Below are positions 12,235-22,372 of a stretch of DNA of 64,000 nt, one piece after another. Each line of letters begins with the position of its first letter. Positions within the stretch are counted from its first letter, which is position 1. Under the pieces are notes generated by a model. That model made no database searches, was not told where the DNA came from, and saw only the letters and a list, made by a program, of their open reading frames with translations. Source of the stretch: Brienomyrus brachyistius (lineage: Eukaryota > Chordata > Actinopteri > Osteoglossiformes > Mormyridae); NCBI RefSeq assembly GCF_023856365.1, contig NC_064552.1, positions 1,543,811 through 1,607,810 on the forward strand. Direction: 5' to 3'. The position numbers and the translations under genes were made by a program.

Positions 12235-13835
12235 CCTCAGGGTGAACTGGAGACTCCATATCTCCTTCGTCACCATGCACCTTAGGGTCAACTGGAGACT
12301 CCATATCTCCTTCGTCACCATGCACCTCAGGGTCAACTGGAGACTCCATATCTCCTTCGTCACCATCCACCTCAGGATGAACTGGAGACTCTATATGTCC
12401 TTCGTCTCCATCCACCTCAGGGCCAACTGGAGACTCCATATCTCCTTCGTCACCATGCACCTCAGGGTCAACTGGAGACTCCATATCTCCTTCGTCACCA
12501 TGCACCTCAGGGTGAACTGGAGACTCAATATCTCCTTCGTCACCATGCACCTCAGGGTCAACTGGAGACTCCATATCTCCTTCGTCACCATCCACCTCAG
12601 GGTCAACTGGAGACTCCATATCTCCTTCGTCACCATGCACCTCAGGGTCAACTGGAGACTCCATATCTCCTTCGTCACCATGCACCTCAGGGTGAACTGG
12701 AGACTCCATATCTCCTTCGTCACCATCCACCTCAGGGTCAACTGGAGACTCCATATCTCCTTCGTCACCATGCACCTCAGGGTCAACTGGAGACTCCATA
12801 TCTCCTTCGTCACCATGCACCTCAGGGTGAACTGGAGACTCCATATCTCCTTCGTCACCATCCACCTCAGGGTCAACTGGAGACTCCATTTGTCCTTCGT
12901 CACCATCCACCTCAGGGTCAACTGGAGACTCCATATCTCCTTCGTCACCATCCACCTCAGGGTCAACTGGAGACTCCATATCTCCTTCGTCACCATCCAC
13001 CTCAGGGTCAACTGGAGACTCCATTTGTCCTTCGTCACCATCCACCTCAGGGTCAACTGGAGACTCCATATCTCCTTCGTCACCATCCACCTCAGGATGA
13101 ACTGGAGACTCTATATGTCCTTCGTCTCCATCCACCTCAGGGCCAACTGGAGACTCCATATTTCCTTCGTCACCATGCACCTCAGGGTCAACTGGAGACT
13201 CCATATCTCCTTCGTCACCATGCACCTCAGGGTGAACTGGAGACTCAATATCTCCTTCGTCACCATGCACCTCAGGGTCAACTGGAGACTCCATATCTCC
13301 TTCGTCACCATCCACCTCAGGGTCAACTGGAGACTCCATATCTCCTTCGTCACCATGCACCTCAGGGTCAACTGGAGACTCCATATCTCCTTCGTCACCA
13401 TGCACCTCAGGGTGAACTGGAGACTCCATATCTCCTTCGTCACCATCCACCTCAGGGTCAACTGGAGACTCCATATCTCCTTCGTCACCATGCACCTCAG
13501 GGTCAACTGGAGACTCCATTTGTCCTTCGTCACCATCCACCTCAGGGTCAACTGGAGACTCCATATCTCCTTCGTCACCATCCACCTCAGGGTCAACTGG
13601 AGACTCCATTTGTCCTTCGTCACCATCTACCTCAGGGTCAACTGGAGACTCCATATCTCCTTCGTCACCATCCACCTCAGGGTCAACTGGAGACTCCATA
13701 TCTCCTTCGTCACCATCCACCTCAGGGTCAACTGGAGACTCCATATCTCCTTCGTCACCATCCACCTCAGGGTGAACTGGAGACTCTATATGTCCTTCGT
13801 CTCCATCCACCTCAGGGTGAACTGGAGACTCCAGG
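12235..13835 (-). repeat. Giant 45-bp coding VNTR, about 36 units with 720-bp higher-order period
   Basis: Tandem 45-bp units encode 15-residue blocks (DGDEGDMESPVDPEV and variants with H for D or G). A marked variant cluster ('ctctatatgtccttcgtctcc') recurs at about 12,390 and 13,110, exactly 16 units (720 bp) apart. The neighbouring variants repeat in the same order, so a 16-unit block was duplicated. The acidic minus frame stays open for 536 residues. Other frames on both strands are also open because the unit length is a multiple of 3 and the units lack stops; these are artefacts. Confidence 0.9.
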
Positions 13836-15049
13836 TGCTGTTGGTCTGGAACAGAATATTTCCTGTATGGATTCAGTTGTATTCAGGCTTTTCTTAACAC
13901 TTAGGTTTTAGTATTGCTCAGTGATATAAAATTTCATGTCAGCTAATGATGCTGTTGCTAAATCTTTACAAAATTGCTTTATTCTTACTCTGGCACCAAG
14001 AAGAGGATGACCAGGCAGCGGATGGCACTCTGAGGCAGTGAGGTGTCGGTTGTCATCCTCAACAATCTTTAGACATAGACCAAAATCAGTTATTAAGCAA
14101 TATTTTCATCTATTTTTCCTTCAGCGGGATAAAATGCTAATAGCTAATAAAACACAATGCAACTGTACCTCATCCAAGATAGGATGCTGGTCGCCATCAG
14201 CAGGAGACTCCAGCTGCTGTTGGTCTCCTTCAGCAACATCGTCAACTGGAGTCTCCAGATGTTGCTGGTCTCCTTCATTATCAGGGTTAACTGGAGACTC
14301 CAGATGCTGTTGGTCTGGAGCAGAATATTTCCTGTATGGATTCAGTTGTATTCAGGCTTTTCTAAATTAACACTTAGGTTTTAGTATTGCTCAGTGATAT
14401 TAAATGTCATGTCAGCTAATGATGCTGTTGCTAAATCTTTACAGAATTGCTTTATTCTTACTGTGGTAGCAACAAGAGGGTGACAGGGCAGCGGACTGCA
14501 GTCTTAGGCAGTGACGTGTCTGTCGTCATCATCAACAATCTTTAGAAATAGACCAAAATCAGTTATTAAGTGCAGACTTCAGATGCTGTTGGTCTCCATG
14601 AACTTCAGGGTCAACTGGAGACACCATATGCTGTTAATCTCCTTGAGCTTCAGGGTCAACTGGAGACTCCAGATGCTGTTGGTCTCCATGAGCTTCAGGA
14701 TCAACTAGAGACTTTAGATATTGTTGGTCTCCATCCACATCAGGGTCAACTGGAGACTCCAGATGTTCTTGGTCTCCATCCACATCAGGGTCAACTGGAC
14801 ACTCCAGACGTTCTTGGTCTCCATCCAAATCAGGGTCAACTGGAGACTCCTGCTGTTGGTCTGGAACAGAATATTTCATGTATGGATTCAGTTGTATTCA
14901 GGCTTTTCTTAACACTTAGGTGTTATTATTGCTCAGTGACATTAAATGTCATGTCAGCTCATGATGCTGTTAATTCTTTACAGAATTGCTTTATTCTAAG
15001 CTGTTGGACCCTGTTTGAAATATCAAATTAAATGAATAGGACTGGCGCA

Positions 15050-15408
15050 GGGGGCGGCATGGTGGCACAGTGGTTAGCACTGTTGCCTCACACCTCTGGT
15101 ACCTGGGTTCGAATCTCCGCCTGGGTCACATGTGTGTGGAGTTTGCATGTTCTCCCCATGTCGTCGTGGGGTTTCCTCCGGGTACTCCGGTTTCCCCCCA
15201 CAGTCCAAAAACATGCTGAGGCTAATTGGAGTTGCAAAATTGCCCATAGGTGTGTATGTGTGAGTGAATGGTGTGTGAGTGTGCCCTGCGATGGGCTGGC
15301 CCCCCATCCTGGGTTGTTCCCAGCCTCGTGCCCATTGCTTCCGGGATAGGCTCCGGACCCCCCGCGACCCAATAGGATAAGCGGTTTGGAAAATGGATGG
15401 ATGGATGG
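15050..15408 (+). mobile_element. tRNA-derived SINE (DANA/Mermaid-like) with perfect 9-bp target duplication
   Basis: The head has pol III promoter boxes: an A-box-like 'tggcacagtggttagcac' and a B box 'ggttcgaatc'. The body has the fish SINE core 'ggagtttgcatgttctcccc' and 'ccggtttccccccacagtcc'. The tail is an (ATGG)n run. Flanking copies of ACTGGCGCA at 15,041-15,049 and 15,409-15,417 are the target-site duplication. It sits in intron 1 of array copy 3. Confidence 0.85.
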
Positions 15409-15584
15409 ACTGGCGCAAAACTGCATGTACAAAGAGTACCCTAGTATGTAAAAATGCTTCACAATTAATATAAACACATACATTTAATCATATCATGAGA
15501 TAAGATAATTAAACGTTGATCCGTAAGCATTATCCTAGTATTAGAAGTATTTTGCACATAATAGGAAAGTAACTATTCGGGTAC

Positions 15585-15714
15585 CTTCCTCCGGCTCCTC
15601 CCGTTCTCGAAGCCGCCAGACGAGGTATACCGTACCGGCGGCCGCAACCACCAGTCCGGTTGCGCCGAATAAATGAGTGGATCTGAAGTTTTTAAAGAGG
15701 TTCGCGATCGCCAT
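15585..15714 (-). CDS. First coding exon of array copy 3: signal-anchor segment
   Basis: Begins ATGGCGATCGCG (MAIANLFKNF...) in good Kozak context and runs 43 codons plus one base to a donor GTACCC. Residues about 16-33 are hydrophobic (LFGATGLVVAAAGTVYLV), followed by WRLRERE and an acidic end, which is the layout of an N-terminal signal anchor (ER or outer mitochondrial membrane; undecidable here). CpG-rich, as for a first exon. The next in-phase exon is V1 near 14.86 kb. Copies 1 and 2 lack this exon. Confidence 0.6.
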
Positions 15715-15899
15715 TGAGCTCTTTCTCCCGCACTAACCAAGACGAAATGATCACTGTAACGTCGTGGTGTCATTATCATTGTTTATTTCTATTACTCAAG
15801 CGTTGCATCTCTTAAATACATCATTTCAAAATGACGAGAACTTTTAAAACAATTTTATCATTTTAAAGGGGATACTTTATAATTCCCGCCATTTGTACA

Positions 15900-16386
15900 T
15901 CTCGACTGCTAGGCTCCTACTGGAGATATGAATATAGATATTGATTACATGACATTGAATCACTGTAAATACTCAGTTGTCCTTTGATTAATGATTAACG
16001 TATTGACGTATTGTCATTGAATCACTGCCAATACATGGTTAACATATGATTTGTATGATTAACAATTACTTATACATTTGCACTACCGCATAGCTTGCTA
16101 TATATTGTTTGCCACAACTATTCTATAAAGCTATAACTCGCTGTGCACCAGTTGGGGCAGCTTCGAATCTCTCCCTGCAGGTGGTTTCTCCCCCCCCTTA
16201 GTTCCGCTGTCTGCCTCTCCAAGGCCCGAGCTTTCCTCAGGGTCTGCGGAACTTACTGCAGGCAGCTATCTCGAAGCGAGGTCACACAGTATTCAAAACA
16301 ATCTGTTCTTGCCTAAGGCCTAAAGACACACACAGTCCCAATATGCCAACCTCCCGGGCCTACCGATGTCCAATTTTAATTCCACA
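15900..16386 (-). repeat. 3' LTR, truncated to 487 bp
   Basis: Aligns base for base with 21,886-22,372 (constant offset 5,986), with no difference that I can see. The remaining 328 bp of the LTR, which in the 5' copy carry the AATAAA signal and the terminal CCACA end, are absent. The left end abuts host sequence homologous to position about 150 of the window. Confidence 0.9.
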
Positions 16387-16398
16387 TTCCCCCCTTTT
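16387..16398 (-). other. Polypurine tract
   Basis: AAAAGGGGGGAA on the minus strand directly precedes the TGTGGAATT start of the 3' LTR. This is the expected primer site for plus-strand DNA synthesis. Confidence 0.85.
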
Positions 16399-16420
16399 GA
16401 ACATGCGAAATCCGCATAGT

Positions 16421-17173
16421 TCACAAACAATCAGAGTCCGCAGTGTAGTAAAACGCCGGACCATTGCGCAGCGGGTCGAAGCGGGCCGGTGGCAGCTGGA
16501 TGGAACAGGAGTCACCAACGGTGTCGGCGTTGCCGGTCGCATGGACGACAACCCGGGGCTGAGAGTCGTAGAGCCAGGCGGGAAGAAGAGGATCATCCGC
16601 ATAGGGAAGAGGGGGAGCCCGTAGGAGCATAACAGAATTTGCCTGGGAAGACAGAATACTAGAACAACACCTAAACAGCAAAAAGATTAGCAGCAACACT
16701 ACTAGCAGTAACACTACACTAAAAACTAAGGGTCTGAACACCCCTGATAAACCCGGGATCAGTGAGGAGAACCAGTAGTCCCAGCTGTACTCAAACAGGC
16801 CATGCTCTTTGTGTACCTCAGACATCTGCTTGTGCACCACGTCCTCTAGATCCTGCACAGCCTGAGTGGAATCAGGGATGTACGTGCAACATTCTCTTCC
16901 CACAATAGCACAAACTCCACCTTTCTCAGCCAACAGGAGATCCAATGCCATGCGGTTTTGCAGAGCTACCTGCCTAACCGCCGACAATTCACCCGAGACG
17001 GCCTTCACGGTGTCAAGCATTTGATTGGCCACCTTTTCAACTGCAGTCTGCAGGGCAGTCACCTCTGTCTGAAGGTCTGCCACCCCAAGGGATGGAATAA
17101 ATACCCCAAACCATTGTTCAGTCCGACTAAGAGACAGTCTGCTGCGTGTATATGCCCGCACAGCTAACGACAT
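16421..17173 (-). pseudogene. ERV env, transmembrane subunit (partial)
   Basis: The 250-residue frame has a long heptad-like region (residues about 30-75), then the conserved segment around LLLAEKGGVC with C-x6-CC (CAIVGRECC), which in class I envelopes links TM to SU. A Trp-rich pre-membrane segment (WDYWFSSLIPG) and a strong membrane span (about 18 hydrophobic residues ending in LLIFLLF) come next, then a cytoplasmic tail of about 80 residues. The N-terminal fusion-peptide end is in another frame (see 17164-17652). SU is essentially absent, so no functional envelope is encoded. Confidence 0.85.
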
Positions 17174-17652
17174 CTGCGCCTCAGCTCAGCAGTCACAGCT
17201 CGGGCCAAAAGCTCCACAGCATTAGCATCGGCATTGGCATTCATCACCTCCCTTTTCCCTCGGTTCAAAACTTGTCGTGGGTTGGGCTCTGTTGGAGTAC
17301 AGCGGGTGACACAACCGGAATAAGCAGTTCTCCACCACAATATGCCATCAATCCCAAATGTAACTGTGACAATAAAAATGGCTATCAGGGCAAGGCAACA
17401 CAGTTGTGGCCCTTTCAGGGGCCAGTCTCGAAAGAACCACCAGGGTTGGGCACACGTCTGCAGTGGACTTGATGGATCCAGGCGTCGATTCCCTCCACTT
17501 TCACGGCGTGAGGGGTCACCATCAAGACCTGGTGGGGTCCCCTCCATCTCGGCGTGTTCCATCTTTTCCTCCTCAGGTCGCGAACCAACACCCAGCTCCC
17601 TGGCTCGAGCGGTGTCACAGCTCGTGGCAGCTCTCCCTCTGGATTCCTTCAA
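17164..17652 (-). pseudogene. ERV env leader and furin-site region, joined to remnants
   Basis: The frame holds a hydrophobic span (about residues 80-102, LCCLALIAIFIVTVTFGI) after a basic/acidic leader. A dibasic cleavage-like site RGKR lies about 28 residues before the end. It then breaks and env continues in the frame of 16421-17173. A long cytosolic leader before the first span resembles complex-retrovirus leaders but could be a deletion product that joins the leader to TM. Most SU sequence is missing. Confidence 0.6.
17415..17618 (-). pseudogene. ERV integrase C-terminal domain, out of frame
   Basis: Reads PGSWVLVRDLRRKRW... GPHQVLMVTP... VKVEGIDAWIH, the SH3-like DNA-binding domain found at the end of gammaretroviral-type integrases. 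It follows the pol frame (17649-19838) after a stop and a frame change, so integrase is split. It overlaps the env leader frame, as pol and env commonly do. Confidence 0.8.
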
Positions 17653-19838
17653 TTGGCATGAACCTGGTCCCAGGCTGCACCTATCGCCTGCCGCAAACCT
17701 GTAAGATAAGTCAGCAAATCCCCTTCCACGGTCTCCAGTGTGACATATCGCGAGGGAGACAAAACACGCATCGGCCTTCCCGTCAACACTTCGAAAGGAG
17801 CCAACCCTGTCTGGCAGTGTGTCCTTGCTCGCATGAATAACAAAGCCAGGGGCAGGGCATCCACCCAGGGCAGGCCCGTCGTCTCTGAAATTTTCGCCAA
17901 TTTCAGTTTAAGTGTCTGATTTGCTCTCTCCACTATCCCCCCACTCGAGGGGTGATATGCACAATAATGCTTCAAATCAATTTGCATCCAATGGGACAAT
18001 TTAGCCAGGATCTCTGCGATGAACGCAGGACCGTTGTCTGTGGTGATTTTAGATGGAATGCCCCATCGTGGAATCACCTCCTTTAACAGACATTTAGCCA
18101 TACTCAGAGCATCAGGGCGACGGCAAGGAAATGCCTCCACCCATCTGGAAAACAGATCTACAATCACCAAGCAATACTTATATCCCCTGCACGGCGTTAG
18201 CTCAATGAAATCCATCTGCAGGTGATCGAATGGGCTTTGGGGACTCAGGGTCACTGCAGGGCCGGTTGGGATGCCCTTTCCCACATTGAATTTCATGCAC
18301 ACCATACACTTCCCGCAGAATTGGGCAGCAGCTGTGGCAAACCCAGGGGCATGCCACACCCGAGTCACAGCTGCCACCATCCCGTCCCGAGACACATGAT
18401 CCAGGCCATGAACGGCTTTGGCCATCCCTGGATACGTAGATCTAGGGAGATAAGGTTTGTTAGTCCCAGAATGTCGCCACACGCCTTCTCTATCACTCCA
18501 TGCCCCGCTCCGTTTCCAGCCGTGGAGCTCAGCCTCCGTTGCACTTGTTTGAATCAAAACAAGGTCATTTTCAGCGCCTGGTTTATCGACATTCTTTGCC
18601 AGTAAAACCTTATTCCCAAACCCAGTGGAGTTCTTGGCTAAACTTTTAGCCCACTGGTCTGCGAGGTCATTTCCCTGACTGATTTCATCAGTCCGCTTAG
18701 TGTGGGCCTGGCACTTCACTATTGCCACCTGTTTAGGTAGCATGAGAGCGTCCAGTAATTGTTCCACTAACTCATGATGCTGAATGGGTTTTCCAGTGCT
18801 GGTGCGAAAACCTCTCTGCTTCCACAATGCACCATGATCATGACACACCCCGAAGGCGTATCTTGAGTCTGTGTAGATTGTGACTTTTTGTCCCTCAGCC
18901 AATTTGCAGGCCTGTCGCAGTGCAAACAGCTCAGCCGCTTGTGCGGACCAATGTCTGGGTAGAGGCCCTCCGTCCACAAGTAATCCGTCTTGCATCACCA
19001 CGGCATAGGAGGTCGCTGGAGATCCGTCCTCCAGCCTCAAAGAACTCCCATCGACAAACAGGATGTCGCCTCCTTCCAGTGGGATGTCGGTCAGATCCGG
19101 CCTAGGCCTGCACACACAGTCGATGACCTGCAAACAATCATGCGGTTCTCCGTCCGCCTCCGTGGGAAGGAGGGTCGCCGGATTCAAAGCAGAGCATCTT
19201 TCCACAGTCACATTTGCCAGTGTTAACAAAACATTCTGATAATGCACCGATCGCGCAGGCGTCAAATGAGATGTCCTGACCTGTGTCAGGATTGCGTGCA
19301 CTGCATGGGGAACTCGAAGTTTCAGTGGATGTAACTGGACTAGATCTGCGCTTGCCATCACTGCCTCTGCGGCCGCAGCTACCGCTCGAAGACAAAGGGG
19401 TAATGCTCGAGCCACCGAGTCCAAACGCTTTGAGTAGTATGCAACCGGTTTGCCCCTTTCCCCATATGATATATGGGGGACCGAACCTCCCACATACCAC
19501 TTCTCCTGGCCGGGCTGACAAACGGCATGCATGTCTTCTGCCACATAGAGGTAATCAAGCACAACAGTCTCTCCCAGTTTTCCTGCAGCTTCGAAATCCT
19601 TTATCCACTCAGCCCCTCCCGTTTCAGGAGGCTGAGCAGTGCAATGCAATCTTTTAGGCTGTTCTTGACCTTCAGGGATACGATCTCTCAGAATTGTGTC
19701 ATCTGCTAGCCACCAGGCCGCGAAGTTTTCTTTCTCCAATGAGCAGAACAGTCCCAAAGCCTCTGTCCCGGCCTTTGGGTACATGTTCTTCTTCCTCATC
19801 ATCATTCTCTTGGTCATTGTCCTCATCCTCCTCATCAT
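17649..19838 (-). pseudogene. ERV pol: RT connection, RNase H, integrase core
   Basis: 729-residue frame. RT connection (about 127-215: RGKPVAYYSKRLD, VHYQNVLL). RNase H has D263 (VDGSS), E303 (AAELFAL), D324 (YTDSRYA), H379 and D391. The integrase zinc-binding region has H477, H481, C511 and C514. The catalytic triad is D543 (MDFIEL), D601 (TTDNGPAF) and E637, a D,D-35-E spacing. The RT fingers/palm with the YxDD motif are missing; residues 1-80 are an acidic/Met-rich remnant joined by deletion. The frame stops before the integrase C-terminal domain. Pol is therefore broken at both ends although the middle is uninterrupted. Confidence 0.9.
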
Positions 19839-19874
19839 GGGAAGACTCTTCCTGCTTTACAGAAGGATATGGCA

Positions 19875-20138
19875 TCAGACCCACTGCCCCCCTTCTGCAG
19901 CAGGGGCAGAGTGCTCACCTCTTCCTGGAGGAGGAGGGACCTGGACAGGAGGGCAAGGTGCAGGTGGCAGCGATGGAAGAGGGGACACTTCAGGCAGGAC
20001 CGGATACAGGAGATCTGCATTAGGCTTTTTCCTCTTCTCAGCATCAGCATCAGCCACAGGTGGAGAAACAGCAGCAGTCGGATCGGCCCCCCTTTCCTCT
20101 CTGCTAACCATTACACGACTTTCCTTATCAATCATCAA
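19875..20138 (-). pseudogene. ERV gag remnant, Pro-rich
   Basis: 87-residue frame rich in Pro (SPLPSLPPAPCPPVQVPPPP), with a mixed-charge start. Its position between the leader and pol and its composition suit the linker region of a retroviral gag. No capsid major-homology region or zinc knuckle is visible, so gag is mostly deleted. Confidence 0.45.
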
Positions 20139-21536
20139 TCCTCATCAAGGCCACAGACTTCCACCGAAAATAATATTCTGGCTTGTACAGTCCCATACTA
20201 CAACAAACATTCCCTCTCCTTTCGAATAACGTTTCACAACATTCTATCTCCAATATGTTTAGAGTGCCCTCCTTTGGTCATCTACCCCCAGTCTGAAGAT
20301 TCCAATTTTTACAAGCCTTCTTTAGTCTCAGGCCACCCGTTCCATCATTTGCCTTGGGGATGGTTTTCCCTTATCCCCCCCCCTTTTTTTTTTTTTTTTT
20401 TTTTACATTCCCTCATTATCTCCCTCTCGATCTCTGAGTCCCTTTCAGGGGAGTGCGAATGTTTGCAAGGTAGCTGCCGTCTGTACAAAGCACGCAGCTA
20501 CTGGGTGACCACTAAACTAAACAAGACAACTTGTTACTGGGTGACGAAACCCTAAAAGAACCAAGTGTAATTCTAAACATTAGATGTTCTAAAAACACAA
20601 TTCTTTCTTTACTTTTGACACCTGCATGCGTCAGTGTGGAGCAAAATTCCATGTATCAATTTATCTCAATGAGGATACTGCACCTGGGAGGGTACTGCAC
20701 ACCCTTTACCACATACACATTCTCCAAAATCATACACCCTTTATACTCCCGTGGGACCGAGAGTGGACCAAACCCCGAACAGTCCCTCAGCCTGGAGTCA
20801 GGGGTCTACGACAGCGCCTGTCTTAGGTTGTCCCTGTCCACACACAGGAATCTTACCCGTCTTTGGCCTGTTACGCAGTGCTGGGCTACTGCATGCAATG
20901 CATTCACTGTCCAGCCTCCGCCATACAATGCCACGCCACGCAGTACACACACCGCCCTGTCCTCTGCCCCTGATGCACCAAGCCTTCACTGTCGTGTCTG
21001 GCCCTCCGCGGGTGACAGCTTCCCTGCTGTCTGACGGCTTCCCTGCCGTCTTGTGCCCCGTCACACAAATACACAGTGGCGCCACTCAAAATCACGGACT
21101 TTCCCAAGGTCTCGTGCATCCACCTAACCCACGTAATAGGTCACTCAGGTTTCCCCTTGGACCGCACCTTTTCCCTATTACAGGTGGATGAGCGCTCCCT
21201 CCACGGCCCTTCCGTCCGCGTTCAGCGCTTCCCCGTGCTTGGATCCCACAGTCACGGCGGACTCTCACACACTCACACACTATCACAACATAACCTTCAG
21301 CATCAAGCAAAGCAGCAGCAAAAATGAATAAACAGAGAAGTCTTTACCTCACCAACACAGGTCCGGCCAAATCAGTCTCAGGAATGTTCAGCTCTGGGAC
21401 AGCGTGATCTCCGTTGTTCCTTGACGAGGGACTGGGCCAATCCTCAATCTCATCTGGATCTGGTCCCATCAGGCTCTACGCCTTACCTACTTCTATCGCA
21501 GGACCCCATCGTCTGGAACAAACAAAGAACTCAGCT
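20139..21536 (-). other. ERV leader / decayed gag region without a convincing frame
   Basis: Only short frames occur on the minus strand. A T-rich run (about 20,382-20,404) breaks the region. No gag motif could be recognised. Confidence 0.5.
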
Positions 21537-21554
21537 GCCCCACGTTGGGCGCCA
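21537..21554 (-). other. ERV primer-binding site, tRNA-Lys1,2 type
   Basis: TGGCGCCCAACGTGGGGC on the minus strand, three bases downstream of the 5' LTR. It matches the Lys1,2-type primer site known from several retrovirus genera. Confidence 0.9.
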
Positions 21555-21557
21555 AAC

Positions 21558-22372
21558 TGTGGTAGAAAATTTTAAAATATAACACTTAGAATAAAAGTCG
21601 GACCTCTCAGTTTGATGAGGTAAAGGAAATCTCTTTTATTCTAGCAACTCAGCAAAGCGCTCTCATCACACTCTGGCATTCGGTACCAAATCTCTTTTAG
21701 CTCTCCGAGCAACCAGTTGATATACCATAACTCCCACTTCACAGTAAGGGTGTCTAAATCCTGATTGGTCACAACACACCAATGAACCAAGCTTAAACGT
21801 ATAACAAACACAATTTTCGAATTCTATTGGTTCACCTTGGTGGCAAGGTAAAGTCCACCCATTCTACTCAGTCTACCAGAACATGTCTCGACTGCTAGGC
21901 TCCTACTGGAGATATGAATATAGATATTGATTACATGACATTGAATCACTGTAAATACTCAGTTGTCCTTTGATTAATGATTAACGTATTGACGTATTGT
22001 CATTGAATCACTGCCAATACATGGTTAACATATGATTTGTATGATTAACAATTACTTATACATTTGCACTACCGCATAGCTTGCTATATATTGTTTGCCA
22101 CAACTATTCTATAAAGCTATAACTCGCTGTGCACCAGTTGGGGCAGCTTCGAATCTCTCCCTGCAGGTGGTTTCTCCCCCCCCTTAGTTCCGCTGTCTGC
22201 CTCTCCAAGGCCCGAGCTTTCCTCAGGGTCTGCGGAACTTACTGCAGGCAGCTATCTCGAAGCGAGGTCACACAGTATTCAAAACAATCTGTTCTTGCCT
22301 AAGGCCTAAAGACACACACAGTCCCAATATGCCAACCTCCCGGGCCTACCGATGTCCAATTTTAATTCCACA
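21558..22372 (-). repeat. ERV 5' LTR, full length (815 bp)
   Basis: On the minus strand it starts TGTGGAATT and ends CTACCACA, with inverted TGTGG/CCACA ends. An AATAAAAG polyadenylation signal lies near the R region and a TATATA element lies upstream of it. The U3-side 487 bp are repeated in the 3' LTR. Confidence 0.9.

Larger units (their letters stand above)
11335..15714 (-). pseudogene. Array copy 3: acidic-repeat gene with membrane-anchor first exon
   Basis: Minus-strand exons are: first exon 15585-15714; V1 about 14568-14860 (3' end and donor lost); S 14462-14539 (in-frame TAA); V2 14169-14306; S 13989-14066 (open); V3 12155-13837 (giant VNTR); S 11975-12052; T 11534-11614; last exon 11335-11439 (34 codons, TAA). 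The first exon ends in phase 1 and joins V1 in frame if the acceptor is 'attctgttccag' (EE-D-QQQESPVD). V3 carries a TAA at 12,198-12,200 where copy 1 has TTA, so its last 14 or so codons are lost. The predicted product is a single-pass anchored protein with a long acidic Pro-rich segment. Function and coding status are uncertain. Confidence 0.5.
15900..22372 (-). mobile_element. Endogenous retrovirus, class I-type, defective, minus orientation
   Basis: Proviral order on the minus strand is 5' LTR (22372-21558), PBS, leader and gag remnant, pol, env TM, PPT, truncated 3' LTR (16386-15900). The PBS matches the end of tRNA-Lys1,2. Env has the CX6CC motif typical of gamma-type envelopes. The element is not competent: gag is reduced to a fragment, RT lacks its catalytic core, integrase and env are frameshifted, and the 3' LTR has lost R/U5. 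No target duplication can be scored because the left end is deleted into the flank. It interrupts the 5' flank of array copy 3, about 190 bp upstream of the first exon ATG. Confidence 0.9.

Noticed and set aside
12242..13897. 551-codon plus-strand frame across the 45-bp repeat
   Set aside because: Antisense by-product of stop-free 3n units. The minus acidic frame is supported by splice sites and non-repeat exons; this one is not.
15074..15483. Frames of 105-131 codons around 15.1-15.5 kb
   Set aside because: They lie in the SINE and are not genes.
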